Below, one piece after another: positions 48,566 through 48,640 of a stretch of DNA of 48,640 nucleotides. This DNA comes from Betaproteobacteria bacterium (GTDB taxonomy: Bacteria; Pseudomonadota; Gammaproteobacteria; Burkholderiales; SG8-41), in NCBI GenBank assembly GCA_016192825.1, contig JACPTK010000120.1, positions 1 through 48,640 on the forward strand, read 5' to 3'. The translations under genes and the position numbers were made by a program. The stretch's first letter is position 1; every line of letters starts with the position of its first letter. The notes under the pieces were generated by a model that saw only the letters and a program-made list of their open reading frames with translations, ran no database searches and was not told the DNA's origin.

Positions 48566-48640
48566 GATGAGGGATGAGGGATGAGGGATGAGGGATGAGG
48601 GATGAGGGATGAGGGATGAGGGATGAGGGATGAGGGATGA
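48566..48640. repeat. Perfect GATGAGG heptamer array, runs off the window
   Basis: At least 10.7 unbroken copies of GATGAGG (75 bases) reach the window edge. The full length is unknown. It matches shorter arrays at 33257 and (inverted) 1151. Confidence 0.95.

Overview
The window looks like a GC-rich betaproteobacterial chromosome segment, most like an environmental Burkholderiales relative. The main reason is the crowd of orphan Bug/TctC periplasmic solute-binding proteins (seven full-length or near full-length genes, one internally deleted gene and one fragment), an expansion typical of that group. A TRAP transporter, aromatic/carboxylate-degradation enzymes and a CspA gene fit the same picture. 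Only the first kilobase (IS5-like transposase end plus an AT-rich HEPN-like gene) looks recently acquired.

Layout: 1-1.4 kb is a mobile or remnant zone. 1.4-9 kb holds an ACMSD-like amidohydrolase, DoxX, a Bug protein, a quinone oxidoreductase, a split UGSC selenoprotein locus (small Sec protein 6626-7162 plus large partner 5307-6431), a thioesterase and a LigI-like hydrolase. 9.1-12.05 kb is one secreted RCC1-repeat protein. 12.3-19.6 kb holds an SDR, a complete DctPQM TRAP transporter, a ComA-like phosphosulfolactate synthase with a TauD-like dioxygenase, an FKBP and a DUF1330 protein. 20-32.5 kb is Bug-rich and also carries hydrolases, a GIY-YIG-like protein, a zinc-ribbon membrane metalloprotease, an acyl-CoA-dehydrogenase-like monooxygenase, a 27-residue ORF with a near-ideal Shine-Dalgarno sequence and its own terminator, and a cytochrome c/beta-propeller fusion. 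32.5-41.8 kb holds an SDR-like protein, a molybdenum hydroxylase large subunit, a ModA-like protein, a radical SAM enzyme, an Mth938 protein and an SMP-30 lactonase. 42.3-44.0 kb encodes a second, fused selenoprotein. Small cold-shock-type genes, an AhpD-like protein, a deleted Bug gene, an esterase and a last Bug gene finish the window.

The most notable biology is a pair of selenocysteine proteins. At 6875-6877 and at 43725-43727 a TGA interrupts an otherwise open, conserved frame and is followed by GSC or GAC and a hairpin. In one locus the Sec domain and its large partner are separate genes; in the other they are a single 574-residue protein. This implies that the two parts work as one enzyme, and gives an internal homology test of Sec readthrough.

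The second theme is genome structure. Most intergenic gaps contain tandem 7-base repeats of many different sequences (GTGATTG, GCAGTTG, GATGAGG, CTCGTAG, TCACGAG and others), with 15-base and 9-base relatives. They often abut or include stop codons and reach start codons. A 212-bp MITE-like element with CTAG at both ends and a strong hairpin at each end is present twice intact and several times in part. At least six genes are fragments, chimeras or internal deletions, so the region appears to be under active short-repeat-associated rearrangement. No tRNA, rRNA or CRISPR array was found.
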